Shown one piece after another: positions 5,365 through 15,634 of a DNA stretch of 43,711 nucleotides. Origin of the DNA: Sedimenticola sp. (GTDB taxonomy: Bacteria > Pseudomonadota > Gammaproteobacteria > Chromatiales > Chromatiaceae); assembly GCA_026984055.1 (NCBI GenBank), contig JALSSX010000213.1:1-43711 (forward strand), read 5' to 3'. How positions within the stretch are numbered: position 1 is the stretch's first letter; every line of letters starts with the position of its first letter. Both the position numbers and the translations under genes were made by a program. Below the pieces are notes generated by a model. The model worked only from the letters and a program-made list of their open reading frames with translations, did not search any database and was not told the DNA's origin.

Positions 5365-7281
5365 TCAGTCGGCGGTATCTTGCTGAAGTGTTTCCAGTTC
5401 GTCACTGGCTTCCAGCCAGGCTTCTTCCGTCTCGCCGAGTGATCGGTCGATGTTGGCCTTGTCGGTCAGTAGGGCTTTGAGTTCGTCCTTATGTGCCTCA
5501 CCATACAGGTCGGTGTCGGCGAGGCGGGTCTCCAGGGCCTTTTGTCGCGCATGCAGTTCGTCGAGCGCCTTCTCCAGTTGTTGCACGCGGTTTTTTAGTG
5601 GGCGAAGCTTGGCGCGTTGCTCGGCGCGCTTGCGTTTCTGTGTCTTGCGCTGGTTGGCGGAAAGCGTGCCGCCATCCGCGTGGCTTGCATTGCGGCTTTG
5701 TTGGCTGGCGAGCCAGCGGGGGTATTCATCCAGCGATAGCGGGAATTCGTCGGCGTTGCCGTCATGTACCAGCAACAGTTGATCGGTGGTGATGCGCAGC
5801 AGATGGCGATCATGTGATACGACGACCAGCGCGCCCTCGAAATCCTGCAAGGCGTTGCCCAGCGCCAAGCGCATCTCGATGTCCAGATGGTTGGTTGGTT
5901 CATCGAGCAACAGTAGGTTCGGCCGCTGCCAGACGAGCAGGGCGAGCACCAGGCGGGCTTTCTCGCCGCCGGAGAAGGGCTCGGTTGGGCTCAGTGCCTG
6001 ATCGCCGACGAAGCCGAAACCGCCGAGGAAGTCGCGCAGTTGCTGTTCTAGCGCTTCGTTGTCTAGGTGTTTTGCGGTCTGTTGCAGATGTTCCAACGCG
6101 GAATGTTCTGGGTGCAGTTGTTCGAGTTGATGCTGGGCGAAGTAGCCGATGTTCAGGTCACGCGCCTCGCGGCGTTCGCCCCGTAATGGTGGCAGTTCGC
6201 CAGCGAGCAGCTTGATTAGCGTTGATTTGCCTGCGCCGTTGCGACCGAGCAGGCCGATGCGCTCGCCCGGTGAGATGGCCAGGTTCAGGTCTTGCAGGAT
6301 CGGGCTGTTGGTCTGGTAGCCGGCGTCGGCGTGATCCAGGCGCAGCAGCGGGTTGGGGCTGCGCCGGGGCGGGAAGAAGGTGAAGTGGAAGGGCGAATCG
6401 ATATGTGCCGGGGCGATCAGCTTCATGCGTTCCAGTGTTTTCAGGCGGCTCTGCGCCTGTTTTGCCTTGGTTGCTTTGGCGCGAAAGCGCGCGACGAATG
6501 CCGCCATGTGCTGGATCTCGCGCTGTTGTTTCTCGTGCGCGGCCTGCTGGTTCGCGAGCTTCTCGGCGCGTTGGTGTTCGAAATCGGAGTAACCGCCGGT
6601 GTACAGCGTCAGCGTCTTGTGTTCTATGTGCAGGATGCGGCTTGCTACCGCGTCGATGAAATCGCGGTCGTGCGAGATCAGGATCAATGTGCCGGTGTAG
6701 GCGCGCAGCCAGCTCTCCAGCCAGATCACGGCGTCCAGGTCCAGGTGGTTGGTCGGCTCGTCGAGCAATAGCAGGTCCGAGCGGCACATCAGCGCCTGGG
6801 CCAGATTCAGGCGCATGCGCCAGCCGCCGGAGAAGGTGTGTATCTGTTGATCGAACTGTCCAGTGGAAAATCCCAGGCCGGTGAGTAGGTGCGCTGCGCG
6901 GGTGCGCGCCTGATAACCACCGATGGTGTCGATCTGGCCGTGCAATGTGCCGATCAGATGACCGTCATCGGCCTCGGTTGCCGCCGTCAGCTTTGTTTCC
7001 AGTTCGCGCAACTGCTGGTCGCCGTCGATGACATATTCCAGCGCGCCTTGCGTGCCGGCCTCGCTCTCCTGGGCGACGTGCGAGATGACCCAATCGTCAG
7101 GCATCGACACGTTGCCGCCATCCGCCTCCAGCCCGCCGAGCAACAACGCGAACAGGCTGGACTTTCCGCAGCCGTTCGCGCCGGTCAGCGCCGCCCGCTG
7201 GCCGGGATGGAGCTGGAAGCTGGCCCGTTCGAAAAGGATCTTGCCGCCACGTCGCAGCGCTACATCGGTGAATTGCAACAT
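5365..7281 (-). CDS. yheS: ABC-F family ATPase YheS
   Basis: A 638-residue protein with two ABC ATPase domains and no membrane segment. Domain 1 has Walker A GANGCGKSS, signature FSGGWRMRLNLAQAL and Walker B LLLLDEPTNHLDLDA. Domain 2 has GRNGAGKST, FSGGEKARLVLALLV and LLLLDEPTNHLDIEM. The linker between them (RFRAKATKAKQAQSRLKTLE) is the P-site tRNA interaction motif region typical of ABC-F proteins, and a C-terminal coiled coil of about 90 residues follows. Length, linker and phrases such as ALEYVIDGDQQLRELE match E. coli YheS closely. ABC-F proteins bind the ribosomal E site and affect translation; the specific role of YheS is less certain. It is on its own transcript as far as can be seen, with repeats downstream. 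Confidence 0.93.
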   Translation of the reverse strand: MLQFTDVALRRGGKILFERASFQLHPGQRAALTGANGCGKSSLFALLLGGLEADGGNVSMPDDWVISHVAQESEAGTQGALEYVIDGDQQLRELETKLTAATEADDGHLIGTLHGQIDTIGGYQARTRAAHLLTGLGFSTGQFDQQIHTFSGGWRMRLNLAQALMCRSDLLLLDEPTNHLDLDAVIWLESWLRAYTGTLILISHDRDFIDAVASRILHIEHKTLTLYTGGYSDFEHQRAEKLANQQAAHEKQQREIQHMAAFVARFRAKATKAKQAQSRLKTLERMKLIAPAHIDSPFHFTFFPPRRSPNPLLRLDHADAGYQTNSPILQDLNLAISPGERIGLLGRNGAGKSTLIKLLAGELPPLRGERREARDLNIGYFAQHQLEQLHPEHSALEHLQQTAKHLDNEALEQQLRDFLGGFGFVGDQALSPTEPFSGGEKARLVLALLVWQRPNLLLLDEPTNHLDIEMRLALGNALQDFEGALVVVSHDRHLLRITTDQLLLVHDGNADEFPLSLDEYPRWLASQQSRNASHADGGTLSANQRKTQKRKRAEQRAKLRPLKNRVQQLEKALDELHARQKALETRLADTDLYGEAHKDELKALLTDKANIDRSLGETEEAWLEASDELETLQQDTAD

Positions 7282-7378
7282 CGCGCGAGTCTACCATGTC
7301 GTCCGATCGGGGGATGGCCCTGAAACGCGCGTGCCGATTGGTGATAGGCACGGTCGGCCGCATGCCGAGTCGATAATT

Positions 7379-7407
7379 CTGACGTTTGCCCGGCCTTTGG
7401 CTATAGA
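7379..7407 (+). promoter_or_regulatory. Candidate sigma-70 promoter for the rhodanese gene
   Basis: CTGACG (7379-7384), a 17-base spacer and TATAGA (7402-7407), located 38 bases before the gene start. Four of six bases match at -35 and a similar number at -10. Confidence 0.45.
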
Positions 7408-7444
7408 ATGGCGGCGATGCTCGAACCGATGAGGAGGGACTGTC

Positions 7445-7876
7445 ATGCATCCGCTGCTGAAATGTATTGTGATATTGGTTATCGCCCTGATGACCGCTGC
7501 TTGTGCCGAAGAGCGGCAACAAACGGCCTATGCCAGCGTTTCCAACGATCAGTTGAAGGCGCTACTCGCCAAGGGCGTGCCGCTGGTGGATATCCGGCGC
7601 CCGGAAGAATGGCGTCAAACGGGCATCATCGAAGGCGCCCACACGATCACGTTGTTCGGCCCGGGCGGCCAAGTTTATCCGGACTTTTTCGATAAGTTGG
7701 CCCGTATCGCACCGAAGGATAAGCCAGTCGCGCTGATCTGCCGTACCGGCAATCGTACCCGCGTGGCCAGTGATTATCTGACGAAGAAGCTGGGTTATAC
7801 TCGGTTGTATAACGTCAAGCACGGCATCACCGGGTGGATTCGCCAGGGCAACCCGGTGGTGAAATACCAGCCGTGA
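7445..7876 (+). CDS. Rhodanese-like domain lipoprotein
   Basis: A 143-residue protein. The N terminus (MHPLLKCIVILVIALMTAAC) is a signal sequence ending in a lipobox-like LMTAAC, so Cys20 is probably lipid-modified and the protein membrane-anchored in the periplasm. A single rhodanese domain follows: LVDIRRPEEWRQTGIIEGA, then the active-site loop CRTGNRTRVAS, with the cysteine in place, then LYNVKHGITGWIRQGNPV. Rhodaneses transfer sulfur from a donor to a thiol acceptor; many small single-domain forms act as persulfide carriers. The start is supported by AGGAGGGA eight bases upstream of ATG 7445. The gene stands alone between yheS and a repeat-filled gap, so no pathway partner is indicated. 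Confidence 0.85.
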   Translation: MHPLLKCIVILVIALMTAACAEERQQTAYASVSNDQLKALLAKGVPLVDIRRPEEWRQTGIIEGAHTITLFGPGGQVYPDFFDKLARIAPKDKPVALICRTGNRTRVASDYLTKKLGYTRLYNVKHGITGWIRQGNPVVKYQP

Positions 7877-7954
7877 TCGATCCCGCGATTTCGGTAGCCA
7901 CGCCCAGTCCCTTTCTCCCCATGGTGATCGGTGTTGCTCGTCGTTGTCGGGCAT

Positions 7955-8027
7955 GGCCTCGGCCAGCTCTTGGCCGAACCACGGCAACCTTTCATCATCC
8001 GGGGTGTTTCGTCCCCCATCATGAAAG
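7955..8027. repeat. R1 intergenic repeat, copy d (hairpin half)
   Basis: It contains a small stem TCGGCCA/TGGCCGA (7959-7977), then ACGGCAACC. The R1 hairpin follows, with arms CTTTCATCAT (7989-7998) and ATCATGAAAG (8018-8027), one mismatch, and an inner GGGG/CCCC pair. The front half of R1 is not recognisable here. The gap 7877-8194 has no gene. Confidence 0.65.
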
Positions 8028-8051
8028 CGGAAGAATCAATACAAGGGATCT

Positions 8052-8102
8052 TAAAAAAATGCCTTCCATGGGGTTTTTCTCGCCGCAAAGAGAAAATGCG
8101 AT
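8052..8102. repeat. R2 hairpin repeat, degenerate copy C (inverted)
   Basis: Read on the minus strand it runs ATCGCATTTTCTCTTTGCGG, then GAGAAAAACCCCATGGAAGG, then a T run. This follows the order of R2 copy A (ATCGCATTTTCC, GTTGAAAAAGTCCATGGAAGG). The match is partial and could be a distant relative only. Confidence 0.4.
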
Positions 8103-8169
8103 TGCCTATTTGCTCATATTTTCCATCACTTATCGTGATCGAAAAGGGTGGGATATCCCTGTCCCACTC

Positions 8170-8195
8170 GGGCATCTCGATTTTTCGAGATGCCC
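8170..8195 (-). terminator. Stem-loop at the end of pflA
   Basis: A perfect 10-bp stem, GGGCATCTCG (8170-8179) and CGAGATGCCC (8186-8195), with a six-base loop, directly at the pflA stop codon. No T run follows on the minus strand, so it may stabilise the transcript end rather than terminate by itself. Confidence 0.5.
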
Positions 8196-8947
8196 TACAT
8201 TGTCGCATGATCGTAGGCGTGGATGATGCTGGCGATGCGTTCGATGGTTTCTCTCGGTGGCGGCTTGACGCCTTCCAGTGGGTAGCCGTGACCGAGTGAT
8301 TCCCATTTGTGTCGACCCAGTTCGTGATACGGGATCAGCTCCACGGTTTCGATGTTGTCCATGCCAGCGATGAATTGGCCGAGGCGGTGAGCGGAGGGTT
8401 CGTCGTCGGTGAAGCCGGGGACGATGACGTAGCGGATGCGAGTCTTCTGGCCGCGTTCGTGCAGATGGCGGGCGAAGTCGAGGATATGCCGGTTCGGCGC
8501 GCCGACGAGGATCTTGTGGATCGGTTCGTCGATCTGTTTCAGATCCAGCATCACCAGGTCGGTGACATCCAGGACTTCGTCGATCAATGGCATGCGTTTA
8601 CGCATCACGCCATTGGTGTCCAGGCAGGTGTGGATGCCCTCGGCCTTGGCGGCGATGAACAGGTTGCGCACGAACTCGGGTTGTAGCATCGGCTCGCCGC
8701 CGGAGACGGTGATGCCGCCACCGGAGGCGTTCATGAAATGGCGGTAGCACAGTGCTTCCTTCAGGATTTCGTCGACGCTGATTTCGCGCCCCTTGTGGAG
8801 GTCCCAGGTGTCGCGGTTGTGGCAGTACTGGCAGCGCAGCAGGCAACCCTGGGTGAAGACGATGAAGCGGATGCCGGGTCCGTCGACCGCGCCACAGGAT
8901 TCGAAGGAGTGGATGCGGCCGCGGGTCGTCGAGCTGGATGATGTCAT
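8195..8947 (-). CDS. pflA: Pyruvate formate-lyase activating enzyme (radical SAM)
   Basis: A 250-residue radical SAM enzyme. The [4Fe-4S] cluster motif [15 protein letters not shown] (CxxxCxxC) is at about residues 35-42. The SAM-binding GGEP-type motif is in [17 protein letters not shown], and [10 protein letters not shown] with [11 protein letters not shown] follows. It makes a 5'-deoxyadenosyl radical that takes a hydrogen from the glycine near the end of PflB, switching that enzyme on under anaerobic conditions. The gene follows pflB on the same strand, as in E. coli, but a 158-bp MITE-like element fills the space between them. ATG 8947 is the only reasonable start before the conserved [14 protein letters not shown] block. 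No good ribosome binding site precedes it, so translation may be weak. Confidence 0.95.
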   Translation of the reverse strand: MTSSSSTTRGRIHSFESCGAVDGPGIRFIVFTQGCLLRCQYCHNRDTWDLHKGREISVDEILKEALCYRHFMNASGGGITVSGGEPMLQPEFVRNLFIAAKAEGIHTCLDTNGVMRKRMPLIDEVLDVTDLVMLDLKQIDEPIHKILVGAPNRHILDFARHLHERGQKTRIRYVIVPGFTDDEPSAHRLGQFIAGMDNIETVELIPYHELGRHKWESLGHGYPLEGVKPPPRETIERIASIIHAYDHATM

Positions 8948-9028
8948 CGGCTGTGGTGGTGTTTGTGGTGGTAGGCATGAGTTGTCGGCTCCTGTCGGCC
9001 CGGTCCTCTCCCGACGGGAGAGGACGCG

Positions 9029-9186
9029 CTAGCCCGGCCTTCTACTGCGGTGGCCCAATGGCACGCCCTGACTGGCGTTCGCTCGACGTAGTGTTGGCTA
9101 CGCCTGCGCGTCCCTCGGTCGCGAACGTCAGCCATGCCGCACCATTGACCACCTCGCGACGAACGCTGGTGAGAAATCCGGGCTAG
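9029..9186. mobile_element. MITE-like element, copy 2, between pflB and pflA
   Basis: It starts CTAGCCCGG and ends GGTGAGAAATCCGGGCTAG, the same right end as copy 1 (3895-4070). It shares GACTGGCGTTCGCTCG, GGCTACGCCTGCGCGTCCCT and CGCGACGAACG with copy 1. The left end has lost the ATTTCTCACC part, so this copy is probably no longer mobile. It is non-coding and lies wholly inside the pfl operon. Confidence 0.8.
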
Positions 9187-9192
9187 GGCGCC

Positions 9193-11469
9193 TTACAACG
9201 ACTGTGTGAAGGTTCGGGCGATGACATCCCGGTGCTGATCGCGGGTCAGCGAGTTGAAGCGTACCGCGTAGCCAGATACGCGGATGGTCAACTGCGGATA
9301 GTTTTCTGGATGCTCCATCGCGTCGATCAGCATGTCGCGATTCATCACATTGACGTTCAGGTGCTGGCCGCCCTCGATGCCTGGTTCGTTGTGGAAGTAG
9401 CCGTCGATCAGCCCGGCGAGGTTCGCCTGGCGGGTCTTGTCCTGCTTGCCGAGGGTATTCGGCACGATCGAGAAGGTATAGGAGATGCCATCCTTCGCGT
9501 GCGCGTAGGGCAGTTTGCCGACCGAGGTGAGTGACGCGACCGCGCCCTTGTCGTCACGCCCATGCATCGGATTTGCGCCGGGGGCGAAAGGTTCGCCGGC
9601 GCGTCGGCCGTCTGGGGTGTTACCGGTTTTCTTGCCATAGACCACGTTCGATGTGATCGTCAGCACCGACTGCGTGGGGGCGGCGTTGCGATAGAACTTC
9701 AGCTTGCGCAGTTTGTCCATGAAACGCTCGACCAGATCGCAGGCGATGTCGTCGACGCGCGGGTCGTTGTTGCCGTATTTCGGGTAGTCGCCCTCGATCT
9801 CGAAGTCGACCGCGATACCGTTCTCGTTGCGTATCGGCCGGACCTTGGCGTATTTGATCGCGGACAGCGAGTCGGCGACCACCGACAGCCCGGCGATGCC
9901 GCAGGCCATGGTGCGTTTCACATCACGGTCGTGCAGTGCCATCTGCGCGGCCTCGTAGCTGTATTTGTCGTGCATGTAATGGATCATGTTCAGCGCGGTG
10001 ACATACTGCTTGGAGACCCAGTCCATCATTTCATCGAAACGCGTGAACACGGTGTCGTGGTCAAGTATCTCGTCGGCGAGTGGCGCTTGCTCGGGCGCGA
10101 CCTGCATCTGCAGTTTCTCGTCGACGCCGCCGTTTATCGCATACAGCAGGGTCTTGGCCAGATTCACCCGCGCGCCGAAGAACTGCATCTGCTTGCCGAC
10201 CACCATCGGCGAGACGCAACAGGCGATGGCGTAGTCGTCGGAATCCAGGTCCGGACGCATCAGGTCGTCGTTCTCGTACTGGATGGACGAGGTGTCGATG
10301 GACACCTTCGAGCAGAAACGCTTGAAGCCGGTCGGCAGTTGTTCCGACCACAAGACCGTGATGTTGGGTTCTGGCGATGGCCCCATGGTGTACATGGTAT
10401 TCAGCACGCGGAAGCTGGTGCGTGTCACCAAGGTACGACCGTCCTTGCCCATGCCGCCGATGGATTCGGTCGCCCAGATTGGGTCGCCGGAGAACAGTTC
10501 GTCGTATTCCGGCGTGCGTAGAAAGCGCACCATGCGCAGCTTCATGACGAAGTGATCTATCATCTCCTGCGCCTGTCGCTCGGTGATGGCGCCGGCCTTC
10601 AGATCGCGTTCGATGTAGATATCGAGGAAGGTGGCGGTGCGCCCCAGCGACATGGCCGCGCCGTTCTGCGACTTGACCGCCGCGAGATAGGCGAAGTAGG
10701 TCCACTGGATGGCTTCCCGCGCGGTGGTCGCCGGGGCGGAGATGTCGTGGCCGTATTTCGCGGCCATTTCCTTCAGCTGGCTCAGTGCGCGATGCTGCTC
10801 GGTGATCTCCTCGCGCAACTGGATGGTCGTGCGCAGGTCGTCGCCGTTCTCTACCTCGTCTTGCAACGAATGAAACTGGGCGACCTTGTCTTGCATCAGA
10901 TAGTCAACGCCATACAGCGCGACGCGGCGAAAATCGGCGATGATGCGCCCGCGTCCGTAGGCATCTGGCAGGCCGGTCAGGATGCCAGCTTTGCGGCACT
11001 TCAGGATGTCCGGCGTGTACACGTCGAAGACACCCTGGTTGTGTGTTTTGCGATACTCGGTGAAGGTCTTCTTGACCTCTGGGTCAAGCTCGCGCCCATA
11101 AGCCTTGCAGGATGCCTCGATCATGCGCACGCCGCCATTCGGCATGATCGCGCGCTTCAGTGGCGCGTCGGTTTGCAGGCCGACGATGGTCTCCAGATCC
11201 TTGTCGATGTAGCCGGCGTTATGCGAGGTGATGGTCGATGGCGTGTCGGTGTCGAAATCCAGTGGCGCGTGCGTCGCGTTCTCTTGCTTGATGCCCTCCA
11301 TCACCCGGTTCCACAGGGTTTGCGTGGCCTCGGTGGCCTCGGCTTCCAGAAAGGCGTCGTCGCCTTCGTAAGGGGTGTAGTTCTTCTGGATGAAGTCACG
11401 TACATCGACCTCATGCTTCCAGTTACCGGGGGTGAAACCTTTCCAGGCCTTGGCGAATTGCTCTTCCAT
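9193..11469 (-). CDS. pflB: Formate C-acetyltransferase (pyruvate formate-lyase)
   Basis: A 758-residue glycyl-radical enzyme that splits pyruvate with CoA into acetyl-CoA and formate during fermentation. The paired catalytic cysteines are in [16 protein letters not shown]. The radical glycine is in the C-terminal [17 protein letters not shown], at the usual distance from the end. The opening ([20 protein letters not shown]) and most of the chain closely follow E. coli PflB, which is 760 residues long. ATG 11469 aligns best with that start and has AGGTG nine bases upstream; a GTG at 11481 in frame is the alternative. Activation needs PflA, encoded next. Similarity to the enterobacterial enzyme is high enough to make one ask about transfer, but the base composition does not stand out. 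Confidence 0.97.
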   Translation of the reverse strand: MEEQFAKAWKGFTPGNWKHEVDVRDFIQKNYTPYEGDDAFLEAEATEATQTLWNRVMEGIKQENATHAPLDFDTDTPSTITSHNAGYIDKDLETIVGLQTDAPLKRAIMPNGGVRMIEASCKAYGRELDPEVKKTFTEYRKTHNQGVFDVYTPDILKCRKAGILTGLPDAYGRGRIIADFRRVALYGVDYLMQDKVAQFHSLQDEVENGDDLRTTIQLREEITEQHRALSQLKEMAAKYGHDISAPATTAREAIQWTYFAYLAAVKSQNGAAMSLGRTATFLDIYIERDLKAGAITERQAQEMIDHFVMKLRMVRFLRTPEYDELFSGDPIWATESIGGMGKDGRTLVTRTSFRVLNTMYTMGPSPEPNITVLWSEQLPTGFKRFCSKVSIDTSSIQYENDDLMRPDLDSDDYAIACCVSPMVVGKQMQFFGARVNLAKTLLYAINGGVDEKLQMQVAPEQAPLADEILDHDTVFTRFDEMMDWVSKQYVTALNMIHYMHDKYSYEAAQMALHDRDVKRTMACGIAGLSVVADSLSAIKYAKVRPIRNENGIAVDFEIEGDYPKYGNNDPRVDDIACDLVERFMDKLRKLKFYRNAAPTQSVLTITSNVVYGKKTGNTPDGRRAGEPFAPGANPMHGRDDKGAVASLTSVGKLPYAHAKDGISYTFSIVPNTLGKQDKTRQANLAGLIDGYFHNEPGIEGGQHLNVNVMNRDMLIDAMEHPENYPQLTIRVSGYAVRFNSLTRDQHRDVIARTFTQSL

Positions 11470-11543
11470 CGTTCGTTGCACCTAAATGTGAATTAAAGAT
11501 AACGGCTGGATCCGCGTGGCGCGACGGGCGCCAGAAAGCCATG

Positions 11544-11590
11544 CGCACACAGGCCGTTGAAAAATGGTATTTTTCAACGGCCTGTGTGCG
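11544..11590. repeat. Perfect 22-bp inverted repeat (hairpin) upstream of pflB
   Basis: Arms 11544-11565 and 11569-11590 are exact complements with a three-base loop, GGT. The arm begins CGCACACAGGCCGTTGAAAA. It lies 75 bases before pflB and forms the first of a chain of hairpins ending at about 11705. It would form a very stable stem in RNA read from either strand. Confidence 0.85.
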
Positions 11591-11705
11591 GTACAGGGAT
11601 GTACCGCCATTTTCGATGACTGCAAGTCATTAAAAATGAAGGAACCGGGACATCGCATTTTCCGGTTCCGTCGTTGAACAAAGTCCATGGAAGGGCTTTT
11701 TCAAC
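11566..11705. repeat. R2 hairpin repeat, copy B (long form)
   Basis: It shares both ends with R2 copy A (5170-5258) but has about 50 extra bases in the middle. Three further stems lie inside: GCGGTAC/GTACCGC (11588-11607), ATGACT/AGTCAT (11616-11630) and GGAACCGG/CCGGTTCC (11641-11669). An imperfect stem around GTCCATGGAAGG (11672-11705) closes the chain. No gene is present. Confidence 0.7.
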
Positions 11706-12023
11706 ATCCTGGTAAGGTACGACCGCCCGCGTGGCGCCGGGTTTCCTTCCATGGAATGTTGTGTATGACGGGATGGTTTTCCGAACCCAGGTTCAGGACC
11801 GTTGCGGATAATACCGGATATTTCAGCGGGTTTTTTTTAACTTCTGTGAATTTATGTAAAAGATCCCGTTGGGTTTGGCTGGTGGTGAGTCTCTGGAATG
11901 AACATTTCCCAAAGCTTCCGTATCCTGCCCTCGCTCCCGTCCGAGTGTTACAGTGCAATTGGTTCTGGCGGCTTGCAGTTTTTCTCTGCTGCGGGGATCA
12001 TTGCGTTTTTGCATGGAATCTCG
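11706..12023. other. Gene-free gap before the membrane protein gene
   Basis: A 318-base stretch that contains a run of eight T at 11832-11839 and an AT-rich patch to about 11865, but no convincing promoter hexamers. An open frame starting at 11898 runs into the next gene; its first 42 codons have no ribosome binding site or recognisable content, so I treat it as non-coding leader. Confidence 0.5.
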
Positions 12024-12425
12024 ATGTCGCACATCAATCCCGATCCTATTCGCGCAGAGTGGCTTGCGTTGCACCAGGATCACGAGCGCTATGATCGCTG
12101 GGCGTTGCTGATCAAGCTGCTGGCGCTACTGGTCTGGCTGCTTGGCTGGCATTGGTGGGTGACTTGGCCGGTGACTCTGGTGGTCGCCTTGCTGTGGGGT
12201 CAGGAGGCGATCTGGCGAACTTGGCAGGCGCGTCTCGGCGATCGTTTGCTGGCCATCGAGCAGGATGGCGCGAGGCCGTTCCGGTTTTATCGCGAGTGGC
12301 AGGGCCCGCGGCCCGGAATGGCCGGCTTGGTGCTGGATTATGTCAAGAGCGCGTTGCGTCCGACGGTGGTCTACCCTTATGCCGTGTTGCTGATGCTGGA
12401 TGCGGCGCGCAAGTGGTGGTTTTGA
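12024..12425 (+). CDS. Small membrane protein of unknown function
   Basis: A 133-residue protein. After a short soluble start (MSHINPDPIRAEWLALHQDH) come two adjacent hydrophobic segments, ALLIKLLALLVWLLGWHWWV and TWPVTLVVALLWG, which probably form a helical hairpin. A charged region (RLGDRLLAIEQDGARPFRFY) and a last weak hydrophobic stretch near YPYAVLLMLDAARKWWF follow. I do not recognise the family. It sits three bases before a CDP-alcohol phosphatidyltransferase gene, so a role at the membrane linked to lipid synthesis is possible but unproven. ATG 12024 has GGA ten bases upstream. The frame is open further upstream, to 11898, but that part looks non-coding. Confidence 0.65.
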   Translation: MSHINPDPIRAEWLALHQDHERYDRWALLIKLLALLVWLLGWHWWVTWPVTLVVALLWGQEAIWRTWQARLGDRLLAIEQDGARPFRFYREWQGPRPGMAGLVLDYVKSALRPTVVYPYAVLLMLDAARKWWF

Positions 12426-12428
12426 TTC

Positions 12429-12969
12429 GTGATCCAGGCGCGTGATATCCCCAATCTGATCAGTTTTGCGCGCATCGCGCTGGTGCCGCCCATCGTCTAT
12501 GTGTTGTTGGCTGGAGATTTCGGCTTGGCGCTGTGGCTGTTTTTGATTGCGGGCGTCTCCGATGGTCTGGATGGTTTTCTCGCCAAGCATTTCGCTTGGC
12601 AATCCGAGTTTGGCGGTAAGCTGGATCCTGCGGCCGACAAGCTGTTGCTGCTGTCTTGCTATTTCGTGCTCGGTTGGATCGGTTTGCTGCCGTGGTGGCT
12701 GGTTGGACTGGTATTTTTGCGCGATATCGTCATTGTTGTCGGCTGGATCGCATACAACCAACACGTCCAGCGTATCAGCGCGCAGCCGATGCTGATCAGC
12801 AAGGTCAATACCTTCATGCAGATCGTGCTGGCGCTGGCGGTGGTGGCCAACCAGGTCAGGCCGATCCTCGATGCTGGCTCGATGTTGGCGCTGCTGATCG
12901 TCGTGGCGGTGACGACGGTGTGGAGCGGTGTGGCCTATGTCGGCTACTGGGGCGCGCGGGTGGTGCGGC

Positions 12970-12977
<8 letters not shown>
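12429..12977 (+). CDS. CDP-alcohol phosphatidyltransferase family protein (PgsA-like)
   Basis: A 182-residue integral membrane enzyme with about five or six hydrophobic segments. The family signature D-x2-D-G-x2-A-[RK]-x8-G-x3-D-x3-D is readable as SDGLDGFLAKHF followed by GGKLDPAADKLLL; the usual AR is AK here. The N-terminal IPNLISFARIALVPPIVYVL is also typical of phosphatidylglycerophosphate or cardiolipin synthase-like members. These enzymes move a phosphatidyl group from CDP-diacylglycerol to an alcohol such as glycerol-3-phosphate. The exact acceptor cannot be read from the sequence. The start is GTG 12429, three bases after the previous stop. Its end overlaps the next gene by eight bases, so translation is probably coupled. 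Confidence 0.85.
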
Positions 12978-14979
<2,002 letters not shown>

Positions 14980-14980
<1 letters not shown>

Positions 14981-15609
14981 TGGCGAAACGCGATCCGAAC
15001 CGCAAGCAGGCGATCCTGGAAGGGCTGGCGCGTGAGTTGGAGCACAACCCCGGCGCGCGTGTCACCACGGCGAGGCTGGCGAAGGCGGTGGGCGTCTCCG
15101 AGGCGGCGTTGTACCGGCATTTTCCAAGCAAGGCGCGCATGTTCGAGGGTTTGATCGAGTTTGCCGAGCAGGCCATCTTCGCGCGTGTCAATCAGTTGCT
15201 GGAAGACGAGAAACAGGCCGAGGCGCGCACTCAGGCGATGTTGTTCCTGCTGCTGGGCTTCGCCGAGCGCAACCCGGGCATTACCCGTGTGTTGCTTGGC
15301 GACGCATTGGTCGGCGAGCATGAACGCCTGGCCGCGCGGGTCGGACAGTTCTTTAATCGTGTCGAGACCCAGTTTCGTCAGATCCTGCGGGAAACCGCGT
15401 TGCGCGGGGAACGCCTCTCCGGGGTGACGCCAGAGAGCGGCGCTTCGCTGTTATCGCGCTATGTCGAGGGGAGCATGCATCAATTCCTGCGCAGCCGTTT
15501 CCAGCGCTCGCCGCTGGATGACCTGGAAGCGCAATGGACGGCGCTGGCCGGCATGCTGTTCGGCTTTCCGCGCGGTGTGGTGGCCGGCGCCAATCTGGGC
15601 CCGGTGTGA
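14980..15609 (+). CDS. slmA: Nucleoid occlusion factor SlmA (TetR family)
   Basis: A 209-residue DNA-binding protein. The TetR-type helix-turn-helix is TTARLAKAVGVSEAALYRHF at about residues 27-46, followed by PSKARMFEGLIEF AE. The rest is an all-helical regulatory domain, including LLLGFAERNPGITRVLLGDA LVGE and LSRYVEGSMHQFLRSRFQRS, which match SlmA. SlmA binds specific sites spread over the chromosome and, when bound to DNA, breaks up FtsZ assemblies so that division does not cut the nucleoid. Its position right after argB fits that assignment and separates it from ordinary TetR repressors. Start ATG 14980 overlaps the argB stop. Confidence 0.93.
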
Positions 15610-15634
15610 GGCCGGTTCGAATAGGGGTGTGGTC

